Counted from the first letter of the stretch, positions 15,201 through 27,237 are shown. The stretch is DNA of 64,000 nt from Luscinia megarhynchos (GCA_034336665.1 JAPFBE010000002.1:16966906-17030905); one strand, 5' to 3'. The notes: generated by a model not told the origin, from the sequence alone. Numbers and translations are program-made.

Positions 15201-16299
15201 AACAAAGAAAACCACAGGAACTTTACCTTTACAAAGGTATACTTGTATTTTAATGTGCACTTATGGGTCCATACATGTATCCCTTATACAAAATACATAG
15301 AGACAGTTTGAACAGGTTATACTGCATGTGTGCACACGTGACATAGCCAGCAGCTGTATTTTTATGCTGTTTTGCTGTTTTCTGTAGACCTCCTTTTCAC
15401 CCTAGATGATGTAAATATCTGTAAATTCTTCATTCACTATGAATGCCCAACATATATACACCTGTACATGTGTGTATATATATGTAGAAAGTAAGAAATG
15501 TATTCATAGGTGTGTACACAGACACAGGGATTAAAACTGTGGCATTGTATGTGCATGTATTGTATATTAACCACTGTAACACCCAAGAACAGATCCTTCC
15601 TGTACTGTGATTTTAAACACATTTGACTATCTTTTGCTGTGCGAAACTCAAAATAACTTAAAAAGAAAAAAAATAAAAAAGGAAATACTTGTTAAGTATG
15701 TTTTTGGCTTGTTCTCCATGTGCCTTATATTGAAATGTGTAATACAGACCTTTATTTTTGTCACACCACTGCTAACTACAATGTGGGAGTACATTTTTGT
15801 TCATTCCACAGGTCACTGCTTTTCAGGAGCTTGAGAGACACGTGATTTCTTGTGTTTTCTAAGGAAAGTTTATTCAAGTACTTCATGTCCCTGTGCCTTG
15901 TTCTTGATCCACAAATATGCCCATACAAGAAAATTAATCTCCTTCTGTCTCCTCAAGAACACATCCTGGGGCATTTAAAATACCCTCCCACGTCATTCTT
16001 CTTGTGTCTATTATCTCTATATTTCTACTTCCCCCCCCATTTTTCATCTGTGCAATTGTTATTTCCAACACCATCAGCATCTGAAATCATCTCTGCATTA
16101 TCATACACTTTCAGAATGCAGGAGAGAAATAACCACCTATTTATTACTCAGATGGAGGGGGAAAAATTATCAGCCTCAAGTCAGACAGCATCTTGTTGGG
16201 AGAGGGACCAAAGCCCAGCTGCTTCCTTTCAAGAGATTTACCTTGTGCACAAGTCTAAAAATAATTTATGTTGTGTTTTTTTTTTTTTTTCCCTTACAG
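9216..16299 (+). other. Intron between exons A and B
   Basis: About 7.1 kb of AT-rich intron. It contains T-rich low-complexity DNA at 9775-9850, a perfect hairpin at 11879-11903, poly(T) and T/G tracts around 15040-15080, and a short TA/TG-rich stretch near 15465-15485. A homeodomain-site-rich patch near 13990-14110 contains CTAATTAATG. The intron ends with a run of about 15 Ts followed by CCCTTACAG, a very strong acceptor for exon B. No gene on either strand was recognised. Confidence 0.6.
11879..11903. repeat. Perfect 11-bp inverted repeat with 3-base loop
   Basis: Arms at 11879-11889 (AGAATAACATC) and 11893-11903 (GATGTTATTCT) are exact reverse complements around TAA. It is too short for a microRNA precursor and has no visible partner elements. 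It can form a small cruciform or RNA hairpin, and no function can be assigned. Confidence 0.85.
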
Positions 16300-16382
16300 A
16301 GGATTACTTAGATTGCCATGGCAATGATGACAAGCACTGTGGCTCGTTTTGTCTGAAGGAAGTCCAAGGAGGACACCACAAG
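16300..16382 (+). CDS. OFCC1: Internal coding exon B, OFCC1-like gene
   Basis: This 83-base exon follows a long poly(T)-CCCTTACAG acceptor. Reading in phase 1 from exon A gives a short Cys/His/Asp-rich peptide that starts EDYLDCHGNDDKHCGS and ends CLKEVQGGHHK. The donor is AAG|GTACTG, which is weak but usable. The exon leaves in phase 0, which fits the next exon at 16581 with a 198-base intron between. No domain is recognised. The four Cys/His-containing positions could suggest metal binding, but the spacing matches no motif I know. The frame choice is forced, because the other two frames contain stops. Confidence 0.62.
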
Positions 16383-16580
16383 GTACTGGGCTTGATATGA
16401 GCATCACCATCTCCCTTACAGCTCACAGAGAAGCTACTGGAGCTCCTACATGTGCCATTTGAGAATGATTTGTGGTCTTGCTTGCTCTGGTTGTTCTATT
16501 TCTTTAATCTATCCCTGTGAATTTTTTTATAGCCACAATAAGGCTTCACAAGTCCAGGTGTATTGCTGTCTCCTGTACAG

Positions 16581-16684
16581 CTAATCTCTCCAGCAATGAA
16601 ACTTCAAAGGAGGAGTAGGAAAGACCACCAAGCAATCAAACAACAGAAGCTTGATCAAGCTGCAGGATATTATTTCAGTAATAT
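16581..16684 (+). CDS. OFCC1: Internal coding exon C, OFCC1-like gene (basic segment)
   Basis: This 104-base candidate exon follows a CTGTCTCCTGTACAG acceptor and ends at AT|GTAAAC, a modest donor. It enters in phase 0 and leaves in phase 2. It encodes about 34 residues, strongly basic and Gln-rich (MKLQRRSRKDHQAIKQQKL, then DQAAGYYFSN). It was found because exon B leaves in phase 0 while the more protein-like frame of the exon at 20282 needs phase 2. An exon of length 3n+2 was required, and this is the only good fit seen in the interval. The joined codon with the next exon becomes ATG (Met). If it is not real, exon B could splice directly to 20282 in a different open frame. Confidence 0.5.
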
Positions 16685-18085
16685 GTAAACAAGAGATAGG
16701 TTTTGTATGCATCCATAAGCTTCAAGCTCTATGTACTTTTGCAGAAGACCCTCAGAAAATTTATGTATATATATTTGTAGTATCTTTGCCAATAACATCA
16801 TTAACTGGTGGACAAATCTGGTGTCCTCAGTGCAAGCTACCATGGAATTTTATCTGCAACATGATAACACTTTCAGCATGAGATGCTACTGAAACTTTCA
16901 GATTTAATGTAAATCCTGAGAACTAAGACACAAAGAAGACTTTGTATTCCTGAAAATTGCTTCTCTCTGCACAGTATTATTAAATTAGGTATTTTCCAAT
17001 GGTAGTTGCAGTTTTTTCTCAGTGAGCATTGCCCCATTTCTATTCTGAAATCAGTATGGCTGCAGTGAACGAACTGCAAACATGAACATTCAAATTAATC
17101 ATTTTGGTAATTTGTCTCACCCTGTTCAAGACAAACTCTGAAACATTTTTAATGCTTTTAATTTCCCATAGGAAAAAGTCACCACAGTACTCAGAGTACC
17201 CAAAAACTTGTACAGTGTAGCACAAATACTCCGTGGCTGGGGGTCATAATTGCAACTTTTAGCTTCAGTAGAGTGGTGATCTACATTTCTGAGCAGAACC
17301 AGATTGACCAGCTGGACATTCCCTTGCTTTTCAATGTCTAAGCTTCCAAGTGATTTATCTCTTCAGGAGGATAACTTGAAGAAAACAGGGTTTAATATAA
17401 ATTTAGCTGCAGACTGAGGTGTGCATGCGTGTTTAGCCTTACATCTAGAGGAGGGACGATTTAAGGACCTATGGAGTGGGTGTAATGGGCAAAGCAGCCC
17501 AGCCCAACCCATGGGAGTGGCAGAGTGAAATTCATTTCCTACAATCCCATAATAGCACAGTGCCTTTGAACAAAATGCCATGGTCTTATAGGAACTCAGT
17601 TGTGGGTGGCTCCCAAAGCCACATTAAAGTGACCTGGTTTCAGTGAGGTGAGTAAACCCATGGGTAATTCAGCCTGTCTAGTCCCTTTGGTCTCACTGGA
17701 ATGAGTCACAAGCTTACAGTTATTGACATGTTTGAATAGATTCCTGAGCTGAGCCTCTTAGGAGAATCCTTCTGCACAAAAGAAAAGTGAGCATGGGAAA
17801 TCTCCTTTCAGAAGTTGTGAGAGCCCCTCATTTTTAATGGGATGGGTGAATCCTAATGTTCAGAGAGAGCCTTGTTTTAGCATGTTCAAGATTTAGGCAT
17901 TTGGCCTGATTTATATGATTTGGGTCTAATTGTATCTCTGGATAACATCTTCTAAAATAATTTTACCTAACAATTTTATATAGGAAGCAATGACAAACTA
18001 GTGTAAAGAACAGACTTAAGGAAAAAGACACAAGTTCATGTAGTGGTTTATTCTCCTCAGAAGTCCTTTTTCTTACTGTAAACAG

Positions 18086-18186
18086 ATTTTATTTTATTTT
18101 ATTTTATTTTATTTTATTTTATTTTATTTTATTTTATTTTATTTTATTTTATTTTATTTTATTTTATTTTATTTTATTTTATTTTA
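18086..18186. repeat. Pure (ATTTT)n pentanucleotide microsatellite
   Basis: About 20 uninterrupted copies of ATTTT (101 bases). Uninterrupted arrays of this length are usually polymorphic in copy number, and they often start from the tail of a retroelement. No poly(A)-tailed element is recognisable next to this one. Confidence 0.97.
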
Positions 18187-18802
18187 ATATCAAAAGGAAT
18201 GAGAGAGGTCTTTCAGTCTGACCAGCTTTTTGGGGAATATAGATTTCTCTGCCTTGCTCTCCCTGCCCCCAAATTCATCTATACTGGAGAGTAGCAAATG
18301 GTCTCTCACCAAGTGTATTCTGAGTCATGGGCATTACCAACAATTCAGCTTTTGTCACAATGGGTGTGCAAACCACTGCATGTATTAAGATATTGAATGG
18401 CAGCAATAAAAGAGAGAATGCTCACAGCCAGTGATTTCTGAGAGAAGTAAAACATTTTCTGTGGTTATAATGCCAACCTCATGCAGATGACTGAGTTTCT
18501 GCCTTTTGTGCCTCAGACAAGAGCAAACACAGTCTCAGAGAAATTAACTCATGATACTCTTTAACACCTTTGGGATTTGTGTCTTAAATAATGCCTTTAC
18601 ATCTACTTTGCACAGTAAGAGTTTAATGGAGACAATGTGAGTACAAACAAGATACTTTGCACATACTACCAATTCTGAAACCCTGACTTCTGGGGTATAA
18701 AGTTGGGCAGTCCTGTGGCTGAAATTTGAAATGTGTGTGAGATCTATGTAATCCAAGATTCAGAATACAAATTCACCTTTTAAAGTAAAATGGTTTGCAG
18801 AG

Positions 18803-18880
18803 TAAAAAAAAACCAAAAACCAAACAAACAAAAACCCAAAAAAAACAACCAAAAAAACCCCAAACAAACAAAAAAAAACC
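18803..18880. repeat. A/C-rich low-complexity tract (CAAA/AAACC)n
   Basis: Runs of A broken by C, with AAAC, CAAA and AAACC units, and almost no G or T. It reads as G/T-rich on the minus strand and creates a spurious Phe/Val-rich minus-strand ORF. It is probably a decayed simple repeat or old tail. Confidence 0.85.
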
Positions 18881-19096
18881 TGTGTAGCTTTCATAATTAG
18901 CAAAGTGTAAAGTGACATGGCTGCAACAATGCATCCATGTCCTTGTCCTGTCTGGACTTGTTCACTAAATGTTAGCAAACCACTTTGCTGAGTTTGGTAT
19001 TCTGCCTGGGAAGGTATTAATAGATATTGTCATGGAAGCCACCTGTAGTTGTTTTTTTGGTAAATAATGACCTCATCATGGATCTTGGTGGAGAGT

Positions 19097-19137
19097 GATG
19101 TTTGGCTTTCCATCCAGGGGCAAAAATGCCAAACATC
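19097..19137. repeat. Inverted repeat, 10-bp stem
   Basis: GATGTTTGGC at 19097-19106 and its exact reverse complement at 19128-19137, with a 21-base spacer. CATCCAGGG also occurs twice in direct orientation. It may be a remnant of a palindromic element end, but nothing else identifies one. Confidence 0.7.
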
Positions 19138-19619
19138 CAGGGAATCTGGCAGTCAATTCAGAGGTGATGCTAGTGCTGAATCAGCCCCTGTGCATGCAAA
19201 GGTGTTATTCCAGGGATGAGCACATATCAGGATCCTCTACTTTGTGTCTCAAGGAGTCGTTTAAATGAGCATAAGCTGGCACCTGCACTGAAAGATGTGA
19301 CACTGTCCCTCTCCTTTGTGCTGGCAACTGGGACAGGGTGGCCTGGATCAGAATGGGTCCAGCTGAGAGCTAACCCAGATAGAAAAGGAAAAAAAAAAAG
19401 AGGAAGCCAAACAGTACTAATACAATTCCCAGGTCAATTCCCTCCATATGGCTCACCATGGGCTTGCCCAGATTTTTGCACTGACAGTGTGGTATGCAAC
19501 ACTGGAAAAAGCAAGAGGGTGGAGGAAGAGTGGCTGACTGCTGGTGTCATCATGAGCTTGCAGCTCCTTGAGAGGGCTTGTCACAGCCTTATAGGAGCAT
19601 AAATCAATCCACAAAAAAA

Positions 19620-20108
19620 TATTCCGTGTGCAGCTCCAGGTCCCAAGATTTTAGAAGGTTGAAAAGGTCCTTGGATGTGTCCAGAGGAGGTGAAAATAGG
19701 GGGCTTTTCAAACTTATAAAATTGTCAGGAGTGGCTGAGGATTTGTCTAGCTTGTAGAAAAGCAGGCTCAGACGAGCCTTGTTCTCTACAGCTTCCTGGA
19801 GAGGGAAAGTGGAAAGGGAAGTGCTGAGATGTTCTCGCTTGTATCCAGTGATAGGACAGGTGTGAATGTTTCCAAGATGCACCAGGGGAGGTTCAGAGTG
19901 GACAGCAGGAAGCAATTCTTTACTGAGAGGGTGGCCAAAAGCCTGGAACAGGATTTCTAGGGAGGTGGTTGATGCCCCCAGCCTGAGTCAGTGTTTGAGA
20001 GGTATTTGGTCAGTGTCATTAACAGCATGCTTTAACTTTTGGTCACCCTGAATTGGGCCACAGATACTTGTTGTAGGTCCCTTCCAACTGAAATAGGCTA
20101 GTCTATTC
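19620..20108 (+). mobile_element. CR1 LINE, truncated 3' portion
   Basis: This is recognised from CR1 3'-region landmarks in order. There is a degenerate leading part, then GGCTCAGACGAGCC, then a 'GTGATAGGACAGG' block, then GCACCAGGGGAGGTTCAGA, then TTCTTTACTGAGAGGGTGG, then GGGAGGTGGTTGATG, then GGTCCCTTCCAACTGAAATAGG near the end. CR1 elements are non-LTR retrotransposons that are typically 5'-truncated and dominate bird genomes. This copy is diverged, with frameshifts and stops, and is inactive. The left edge is approximate. Confidence 0.88.
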
Positions 20109-20281
20109 AAAGTGTTTTGAATACATATCCAAGGCAGCTTTGCCACTGCTGTTTCTCATGTTTGTTATAGAATGAAAGCAGAGCTAGAATTCAAAACAGA
20201 GAGAGTGGCATCTCTTACTTTGCTAGCTGTGTCCAGCTAATTACCTAAGTATTCTAACTTGTTTCTTATTTTCATTTAAAG

Positions 20282-20422
20282 GTCAGCTGGAATAACCCAC
20301 CTGACCAATGTTGCGAAGAAAAATCAGGTCCCAGGAACAATGCAAGCCAAGAAGAAGGGAAAGACATCTGCAGAGAGCAATTTTTATTTGGAAGACTTGG
20401 AGAAATATACCTTTTCTGTGTG
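20282..20422 (+). CDS. OFCC1: Internal coding exon D, OFCC1-like gene (Lys-rich region)
   Basis: This 141-base exon (a multiple of three) lies between a TTTAAAG acceptor and a strong TGTG|GTAAGT donor. Two frames are open. The phase-2 frame gives sequence that looks like real protein (ITHLTNVAKKNQVPG, then QAKKKGKTSAESNFYLEDLE, ending KYTFSV). It leaves in phase 2, exactly as the next membrane exon requires. The phase-0 frame is open too but cannot join to 50138 without hitting a stop. The segment is basic then acidic, soluble and probably cytoplasmic, just before the membrane domain. Confidence 0.75.
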
Positions 20423-21690
20423 GTAAGTGATCTCAGAATCAAACAGTTTCACAACTGGAAAGTTTGCCTTGCTATATGTGTATTACAGAGGCATCTACCT
20501 TTAGATAAAAGTTATTGGGCTAAAAAAAAACCCTCTAGAACCCAAAAAATACAAAACCATTGGATTTTGCTTGGACTTCTTAGTATTGTTTATGAATTAA
20601 GTTGAATTTAAAAAATTGCGAAGCGCTTTTTGCCTGAGAATGCAATTTTGACATTGCTGCATTGTTTTGAGAAGCTGTGTCAGGAGAATAAAGGCAAAAA
20701 GATTTCCAGAATAATCTTTTCAGCATTTTAGGAGCAATACACTACCTTTTTTTGGATGTTACTTTAAATATTATTACTGTTCTCTGTTATAAAATTCACA
20801 TATGGGGAATGACTTAAAACGAATAGATAAAGTGAAATTAAACAGGCTACATCAAATTGAAATCTTTTCATTTACCTATAATTATATTTCCTGGAATTTC
20901 ATCTTTTAGGTAATTACCAAAGTTGGACAGTTATTTGTAATTAGTAAAAAACAATGAAGACCCAATCCTTTACTAAATAAAATGATCTGATAATCTTTTG
21001 TATAGCTCCCTACTGTGCTTTGAATCTTCAAAACCCAGCTCTAATGTACATTTCTGGAACCCATGATCTTCTCCAAATCAGCCCCTAGAGTTTCAAATAA
21101 AGCATCTAGAAAACAATCATAATAGGGTGTATATCTGTGAAAATTTATTTTTAAATTACTTCCCTATCAAAACACGAGACAGGATTATCTCACAGGCAAG
21201 CCAAGCAGCTTTTGACATCTCTAGTGCTGTCTATGCTCTCATTTGCCTTGATGCCTTTAAAATTGGCAGGAAGTCAGGTAAAGACCTTACAGACACCAAG
21301 TGCATTTTCACTGTGGTAATCTGAACTCAGCCCTAGAGGTGATTAACCCTGAGTACTAGGGAAGGCAGAAGTCAGGCAGAAGAATAACACACACTCTTAT
21401 AATTAAGCTTTCATAATTCTACTGGATTAATTATGGTTATTTTGAGCAATTAAGGACTCCCCCATCCTGGCCATAATATAAGAATAGATTTTAGAGTAGC
21501 AGTGCTCATCCAAATATCCTTGCCAGCTCCCACTGTTTCATTTCACCTACCTCAATTTTCAAATTAAATTAACCAAATTATCATCAATTATCTGTCTCAA
21601 GGTGCTTGCTTTTCTGTAGTGGTGAACTTCACTTTCTCTCTTCCGTGTCTTGCAGAGTTTACAGTGATAGAATTAATATTTAATTGCATA

Positions 21691-21838
21691 TGCCCCATCC
21701 CTGGAAGCCTTCAAGGCCAGGTTGGATGGAGCCCTGGACCACCTGGTCTGGTGGAAGGTGTCCCTGCCCATGGCAGAGGGTTTGGAACCAGATGGTTTTT
21801 GGGGTCCTTGCTAATCCAAACCATTCTGTGGTTCTGTC
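21691..21838 (+). mobile_element. CR1 LINE 3'-end fragment
   Basis: It begins with CCATCCCTGGAAGCCTTCAA and continues with the diagnostic GGCCAGGTTGGATGGAGCCC, CTGGTGGAAGGTGTCCCTGC and GGTTTGGAACCAGATGG blocks. It finishes with a degenerate ATTCTGTGGTTCTGT, the CR1-type octamer tail. It is only about 150 bases long, which is typical 5' truncation. It is better preserved than the copy at 19.6-20.1 kb, so it is probably younger or from another CR1 subfamily. Confidence 0.93.
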
Positions 21839-22889
21839 TACCTTTAAAGTCAGCAGCCTTGATCCTTTATTCTTCTCAAAGTTGCTCAGGTTAAAATTGT
21901 TGGGAAAGGGGCTCCACCCTTAGCCTGGTCCCCAGGCTTTGAACTCCATGGCCTACTCTTGGTCAAGTAAGGATTGCACATAGCATGCCATGTAAAGAAT
22001 GTATAATACTACAACATAATAATGTATTAATGATCAACTTTTTAAAATATAGAGTTAATTCAGATAATTTACTTGAGAATCTGATACCTCGTGAGTTAAT
22101 TCCATTTGTTACTATACCAGCATGGTGTTTCAATTTTTACTCACTTCTGTCTGTCTCCTCCTTTCCTTCTCTCCTACTTTCTCCATCAAAGGCCATCAAC
22201 TCCTCTTTGTCTGTTTCCAGACCTTCCTCTCTACTACAATTGCTACCTTTTAAAAAATGCAATGCAAGATAATTAGCTACTACAAAAATTTTTAATAGCA
22301 CTGTATATCTGGGGGCAGCTTAGATCTCCATAAACTTCAGAGTTTTAGATGCTCCAAGATGCAATCTGAGCAATTTCCTTGATCTTTTATTGCAGCTGGT
22401 AAATCATTTATTGGGCTAGGTTATTTTACAAAATCCTCTTTAAAAACAAAATCCCATAAAATGTATTTATCATAAAGTACTGCACAACCAAGAGTCTTCA
22501 AAGTTGTGCATACCCTGTATTAATTAAAAGCTAGTGTTGTAAAGTGACAAGGTTAAAAGTATCTACTGTCTCATTCTCTCTCTTCCCCCCCACTCTCTGC
22601 CTCTCCCCATGACTTTTTTCTTTCTTCTTTTCATTCTCTCATATTCTCTTCTCTTTTAAGACTTGCCAAAGGGGAGATTGGCGAGTACAAACAAGATATT
22701 CCTTTGTGATCACAAATATTTTTCTGATAATTGTGATTTTTTTTTGTTTTGCTTCCATTGCTATAGCATGCTTGTCCTTTTCCATTCATATTAATCTGAC
22801 AGTGGTGTCTCACATCCGTAGGCCATAGTCAAACCTCCTTACAGTGGGCATTATACACACATGTAATAAAAAGATCATTTTGGCTGCAG

Positions 22890-23279
22890 AAGCCCACAGG
22901 CTCCAGCTTGGATCTCGCAGCCTGCACGAGTGCCTTTCCCACTGTGCCCACGGGCAGCCTTGCTCAGAGCAGCAGGCTTTTGCTTGGGTCCAGAGAGCTG
23001 GGGGTGAGAGGGGTGAGTCCAGAAGGTGAGGTGAGAGTGAAAAGGGTAAATTTGGTCTCATATTGCAGGGCCATCCCTGCTGCTGAGGTGGTCAGCTGCA
23101 GTCAGAGCCTGGTAGATCTCACTGGGTGCTTTGCTGACCTTCCTGGAGAGCCCACCCCAGGAACCTTGCATTGCACCACAGCACTGCTGAACCTCCCTTC
23201 TCTGAGACTTGTGTTCCTGGAGCTAAAAGCCTGTGTAATCTGCAGCAGAATATCAATATTATTAGGGACTATTGTCTGA
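22890..23279 (+). other. GC-richer open stretch, unlikely exon
   Basis: After GGCTGCAG at 22889 a frame stays open for about 130 codons, with possible GTGAG donors at 23004 and 23013. The predicted peptide is Ser/Leu/Ala-rich with no domain. A phase 0/0 exon here would not fit between exons D (leaves in phase 2) and E (enters in phase 2). The opposite strand is also open for 83 codons over part of this block, which is what GC-rich non-coding DNA tends to do. It is recorded because it could be an exon of an unrelated transcript. Confidence 0.15.
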
Positions 23280-26200
23280 ATAATGGGGGTGAGAGATGTA
23301 ACCTTGAGAGAAAAGGAAGAAAGTTTGGAAGAATTTTGATCTTGCAGCCCAAAACCTGCTGTCAGAAACTCTCTAGCTCTCTTCTGCTGTCTGAAACAAG
23401 CAAAATTGAGGAAAAAATGTTCTTCATGACTATTTGTCACTATAAAGCCAGATTTCCTGAACATGTATAAAAAACCAGATGTGAGCAATAATTTCAACAC
23501 TTCAGTGCTTTAACATTGCTTTTTATGCGTAGTTCAAGAGGAGATGTGAAAAGAGCCCAATTTCAAAAACCTTCATTTGTCTAATACAAAAAAAAAAAGA
23601 TAATGACATATACACTTTCTGTGACTTTAGGAATCTTCAGGCTTGAGTTTAAATATAAAAACTAGCAGTTTCAATAACCAACAACATATCATCAAACACA
23701 GCTCTCAAGGGTTAATATTGCACACTAATATAAAAGTAACGATCATCCTTTGTCTCCATGCAATTAGCTTTTTAACAACGTGCCTGTAGCTCCTACCCAG
23801 GCTAAATGCTGCTTTGAAATATTTTCTCCTCAACTCCAAATGTGTTAAGCCAGCTTCTATAAAACCAGTTAATTGTAGGGCACTGCCTTTTGTGGGGGAG
23901 CAGCCAGTGCCCCACGCAGCAGTGCCACGTGTTGCCCACGGTGGCTGGGTTGCAGGCTGGTCAGTGCAGCACCAGTACAGGACCAGACAGCATCCTGATG
24001 CAGGAGACAAGCTGGCAAATGCTATCTGCAGTCATATTCTTGCATTTCTGGAATCCAGGCCATTGGATCAGGCTTTGGTTCTCACTTGCACCCGTCAGGA
24101 ACAGATGCTCAAGAGAGGCAGCAAGGGAATGGTGTGGATGAAATAGGCTCTTGGCAGCATGTGACAGCCTGGGTAGGGTGAAGACCCCTTTACAAGCCTC
24201 TCTCTGCACCTGTAGACTTTATTACTTTTATTAATATTTTTTTCCAAGTTGAGGAGGATACTGAGGGGCAGGAAGAGTTAACCATAAAGAGCACAATACA
24301 GTAAACTTGTTTTTTATATAAAGACAATAAAATTTCCCTTTATAATACACATGTGATTTGACATTGAAATAAATGCAGATGCTTCTTTGCTTGGTGTATT
24401 CCCTGTTGTGCTTTCTAAAACACCTTCACATATGGTTTGCCTCATTCCTGTGAAACTGCTTGTTGTTTATGTCATACAAACAGAACAGATTGAATTTATA
24501 CCAAGGTAGGAGGGTGATGAATCTTATGTCAGAGGTAAATCCTTGCCTGAGTGTTTTGAATTTGTTCAAAATTAGCATTGCCTGTTAAAAATTGTAGTGG
24601 ATTGTCCCTTGAGCTTTTCTAAAGATTTCTTTAAAAAAAAAATCAGTGACTGCCTATAAATGCAACCTTTTATTCAAATATGTAACATTTACTTAAAATC
24701 AAAGGTCAAATTTTACCAGTTTTTTATAGCTTTCCTAGTAGGATCTGTTTCATCACTACATATAAAACACTGCCATTAAGAGCAGGACATTCAGCTTCCT
24801 TTGTGAAAAGCAGAATAACCCTTTATTGCTTGCTTTAAAAAAGTGCTAATCTTTTACAAATTTCTCAGTAACTTCTGATAGTCCACCCAAACCCTGTTTC
24901 ATTGTTTCTAATTCCATTTTGAAAGGTAATTAAAGCCAGGCCAAGCTTGAACCCTTAGGAGAAATCAGAAGTCACACTGTTTTCTTTGAATGCTTTCAAA
25001 TCTTTCATATGTTGTTCTTAAAAATGCTTAGGTTTTAGTTATGTGACCACAATTCCCTGATTCTGAAGTCTTTGTGGGACTTTTTTTTTGCAGGCAAGTC
25101 TCAGCAGGACACAAGTCATGTTTATGTTTGTTTTGGTTTTTTAACATATCCAGGTATTAGATGGTGTTTACTTTGCTGCATGTTCTTAAATCTTTGAGGA
25201 TTGAATTTTTACAGCAGACCAGTACATATGTCTATGGAGTTTTTGCTTTAGTTTTAGTCTCATGGGAGATTTTTCTGCTACAGAAAAAATTTACCTTTTG
25301 GAAAACTATTCTATGGACAAATCATTAAGTATGACAATGCCATCTTTCCTATGCACTCTAATTTTTCTGAAGCTGTCAGTTTCTTCTTTTATTATATAAT
25401 TTAATTCATATTTGGGCAAATTCCAATGAACTGCACACATTCAGAAATTTTATTTCTTTTCTCTCTTGTACAGTGAAAGAATTATTTCACTGTTCTGATG
25501 CATTATGCTAAAATTTTGTCAATGAAAATTGAATGAGAAATAAAATGTTTTGAAAAAAATTGAAATCAACAAAAAGCATTATTTCAAAATTAATTTAAAC
25601 AGCTGGGGAAAAAATAGTAAACAAACTTTTAAGGATTGAAAATACATGAAGCATGTCTTTGCTAAGAACTGTTTTCTCTGGGAGTGTTTTGCAAAGCCCT
25701 CTAATATGCATTCACACTCTTAATTTTGCCAGGATTTGATATTATTGTGGCGATGTGAAACATGTACTCTTGTTTATGGACTTGAGGGCAATTATACTTA
25801 ATGATAATTTTATTTATGTGTTCAGGATGATGGAAAGAGTTGGCAGCCAATGTTCTTCCTCCTGCAGGTTCCAGAGCTGCAGAACTCCACCAGCTGAGAG
25901 CTGGCCTCTAGCAATAGAGAAGAGAAATTACTGATACAAAGAATTAGTTGAGAGTGTCATTTGAGAGTTGTCAGTGGTTGATCAGTCACAATTACTGGGG
26001 AGATGTTTGTCTGTTTGGTTGGTGCTCTTTTTTTTAATCTTTTCTATTGGCTTTAATGTTCTTGAGCAGAAAGGAGTAGTGAACTTAGTCATGGAGCAAC
26101 TTCAGTACAGATCCAAAGTTTTCCTAGAGATCTTGTCAAGAGAATTGTGTGGTTGACATCTGATCATGAGTAATAGAGCTGAAAGAGCAGGAGAAATGGT

Positions 26201-27237
26201 CACCAGTGCTGGAGCAGTTCACAGTTTGACCTAGACCTATCCAGGACTGTGTGTTTATAATTCCTCACCAAAATGCTCTTTCTGCTGTCTTCCTTCATCT
26301 TAGAGAATTCTTATCAGGTTAAAGTGAAAGAATGTGGTTCAAATTTGGTAGTTATCGTGGCAAAACTGGGTATGACTACCATGCAGCTCTTTGACAATAA
26401 ATTGCTAATTTCTCTTCTTAAATATGGGGAATGTTGAGTCTCCAGTTACTGAGAAATGTGGGCTCACAAAGTTGTTGGAGCCTTTTCTATGAGTGCAGAC
26501 AAAATATCTTCAAGACAGCACTGCCAGCTTTTCTCCCTCCCAGGCATTTCACACGATTCAGCTTGGCTTCCTGCTCAGCACAAAAGCACTTTTTGACTTG
26601 GCTGAATTGCCCTTTGGTTTGTTCAGACTCATAGGAGAGTAGAAGACTTGGGAAACTGGCTGTGAAACGTGGAGTTGAGAGAGATGTGGTTGTTGTTTGT
26701 CATTTAATAAACATTTTGTTTTCATGAGCTAGAAAAGATGACATTACTGATGACTAGTGGAGAAAAGTGAAGCTATAAGTGTGCCATACATGGTCATCTC
26801 TAATGAATAGAATGAATAAAAATAATAAGTGCATTACATAGCTAACTGTCACATCTTCAGGGCACTACAGTAAATAAGTGGGAGTTATACATGTGCATTA
26901 GTAGCAAAATGGGTACCACACTTTGGATCCTATTGAGTACAGTGTGGAGAGAAAAATATGATAGATTGCTGCTTTTTATCTGTCACTGCTGTGGCACAGA
27001 AGCATAGACCATATGTATGTAAAATGACTTTGTTATTTCAGTAAATTCTCTAACTCTGTTGTAGCCTGTAGCAAAATGAATAAGTAGCTGAAGATCCTGG
27101 TGGGATAGTTCGGATTTTATCAGAATAAAATACCTCTGCAGAGGCATAATTATTATTAAATATACAGTGATGTGTGACAAAACAACCAGGGAAGTTAGCA
27201 GGGTCTCTGCTTTTACAGGTTTTCAGCACAAACTGAG

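Larger units (their letters stand above)
16685..20281 (+). other. Intron between exons C and D
   Basis: About 3.6 kb of intron. It holds the ATTTT microsatellite at 18086-18186, an A/C-rich low-complexity stretch at 18803-18880, a 10-bp-stem hairpin at 19097-19137, and a CR1 copy at about 19620-20108 that ends only about 170 bases before the next exon. A 128-codon open frame at 19216-19602 has no recognisable content. Confidence 0.6.

Noticed and set aside
15852..16400. 182-codon plus-strand ORF
   Set aside because: Only its last part (16300-16382) is exon. The rest reads through a polypyrimidine tract and intron sequence of Phe/Leu/Ser-rich character.
17582..17648. Possible exon before the strong donor GAG|GTGAGT at 17648
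   Set aside because: All three frames meet a stop before the donor from every acceptor tried.
21174..21275. Exon-like block between CTCACAG and TCAG|GTAAAG
   Set aside because: The open frame would be phase 0 in and 1 out, which does not fit exon D (out 2) or exon E (in 2).
23102..23500. 132-codon minus-strand ORF
   Set aside because: It is antisense to another chance ORF in a GC-richer patch, with no recognisable content.
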